DNA from: Acaudatibacter sp963835495 | GTDB taxonomy: Bacteria; Pseudomonadota; Alphaproteobacteria; Caulobacterales; Caulobacteraceae | Direction: 5' to 3' | Assembly: GCA_963835495.1 (NCBI GenBank) | Contig: CAWIFQ010000003.1 | Coordinates: 2,232,001 to 2,296,000 of the forward strand | DNA length: 64,000 bases | In this document: positions 63,482 through 64,000 of the stretch, piece after piece | Numbering within the stretch: the stretch's first letter is position 1 | Layout of the letters: each line of letters opens with the position of its first letter | The notes under the pieces: model-generated | Databases searched by the model: none | Told to the model about the DNA's origin: nothing | The model's input: only the letters and a program-made list of their open reading frames with translations | Made by a program: the position numbers and the translations under genes

Positions 63482-64000
63482 ATGAAACAGCCGCCGCCCA
63501 TTCCCTCGTCACCCAGCGAGGAAGACTATCTGAAGAAGGTCGCCGAGGCCGAGCCCCTGGCGCCGATCTCCGACCGCGATCCGATCGCGCTGTTCGTCGA
63601 GTGGTTGGAAGCGGCGCTGAAGGCGGAGCCGAACGACGCCAACGCCATGACCCTGGCCACGGTCGACGACGACGGCCTGCCGGATGCACGGATGGTGTTG
63701 CTGAAGGGCGTCGACGAGGCCGGCTTCACCTTCTTCACCAACTTCGAGAGCGCCAAGGGCCGCGAGTTGCTGGCCCACCCGAAGGCGGCGCTGGTGTTTC
63801 ACTGGAAGTCGCTGCGGCGGCAGGTTCGGGTCAGGGGCGACGTCGCGCCGGTGACCGAGGCCGAGGCCGACGCCTACTTCGCCAGCCGCGCCCGTTCGTC
63901 GCAGATCGGCGCCTGGGCCTCCGAGCAGTCGCGCGAGCTGCCGGACCGGCTGGCGCTGGAGCGGCGGATCGCCGAGATGGGGTTCAAGTTCGGCCTGGCG
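63482..64000 (+). CDS. pdxH: Pyridoxamine 5'-phosphate oxidase (truncated by window end)
   Basis: 173 residues visible, start MKQPPPIPSSPSEEDYLKKVAEAEPLAPISDRDPIALFVEWL. FMN-binding segments: ANAMTLATVDDDGLPDARMVLLKGVDEAGFTFFTNFESAKGRELLAHPKAALVFHWKSLRRQVRVRG, then YFASRARSSQIGAWASEQS. The remaining C-terminal part, with the PLP site, is outside the window. It makes PLP, the cofactor of the MocR regulator and other enzymes here. Confidence 0.95.
   Translation, partial: MKQPPPIPSSPSEEDYLKKVAEAEPLAPISDRDPIALFVEWLEAALKAEPNDANAMTLATVDDDGLPDARMVLLKGVDEAGFTFFTNFESAKGRELLAHPKAALVFHWKSLRRQVRVRGDVAPVTEAEADAYFASRARSSQIGAWASEQSRELPDRLALERRIAEMGFKFGLA

Overview
The window is high-GC DNA that reads like an alphaproteobacterial chromosome of the Caulobacteraceae type (Phenylobacterium/Caulobacter-like). 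The main signs are a methionine synthase split into two genes, an ArsR-methyltransferase regulator at the head of metF/metH, the thyA-folA pairing, a J-domain gene beside pdxH and aroC, and many palindromic intergenic repeats. The genus is inferred from gene content only. No rRNA, tRNA, CRISPR array or complete insertion sequence was recognised.

Layout. 1-8 kb: a DUF2867-like fragment, an MHS-type MFS transporter, a secreted protein with three TonB-C-like repeats, a glutathione transferase, a type-B carboxylesterase and a paired acyl-CoA dehydrogenase (PimC/PimD-like). 8-14.5 kb: an RND efflux adaptor and pump, then a third acyl-CoA dehydrogenase. 14.7-25.9 kb: a phytanoyl-CoA-dioxygenase-like protein, a GNAT enzyme, polyprenyl diphosphate synthase, a tRNA methyltransferase-like protein, an AIM24-like protein, ilvC, an RcnB-like protein, thyA and folA. 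26-31 kb: an SMP-30 protein, a TIR-TolB-TPR protein and ettA. 30.7-33 kb: a lower-GC island with a candidate nuclease toxin and candidate immunity gene. 33.9-37.5 kb: a fused 5-oxoprolinase/hydantoinase carrying a repeat inside its reading frame. 39.4-40.5 kb: a DUF559 endonuclease gene bounded by inverted palindromic repeats and running into a tandem array. 40.5-46.7 kb: a Baeyer-Villiger-type monooxygenase, a MocR regulator with DUF983, an SDR and a serine hydrolase. 46.9-53.5 kb: a methionine operon (sahR-like, metF, metH N-half, PIN toxin-antitoxin pair, metH C-half). 54-64 kb: a 2-hydroxyacid dehydrogenase, an Old Yellow Enzyme, queC-queE-queD, a DapA-family lyase, a response regulator, aroC, a second DUF559 gene, a J-domain protein and the start of pdxH.

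How the genes fit together. One-carbon and methionine metabolism is well represented: MTHFR, split MetH, thymidylate synthase and DHFR, with a near-perfect palindrome at the regulator start codon as the likely operator. The queCED block makes preQ0. The acyl-CoA dehydrogenases, PhyH protein, esterase, BVMO, SDR and OYE suggest a catabolic lifestyle on aliphatic, alicyclic or terpenoid-like compounds (inference).

Caveat on sequence quality. At least ten genes that otherwise align well to their families are broken by one-base frameshifts, nearly all single-base insertions in G/C-rich contexts, and they include metH and queC. This looks more like base-level assembly error than gene decay. I annotate these genes across the break.
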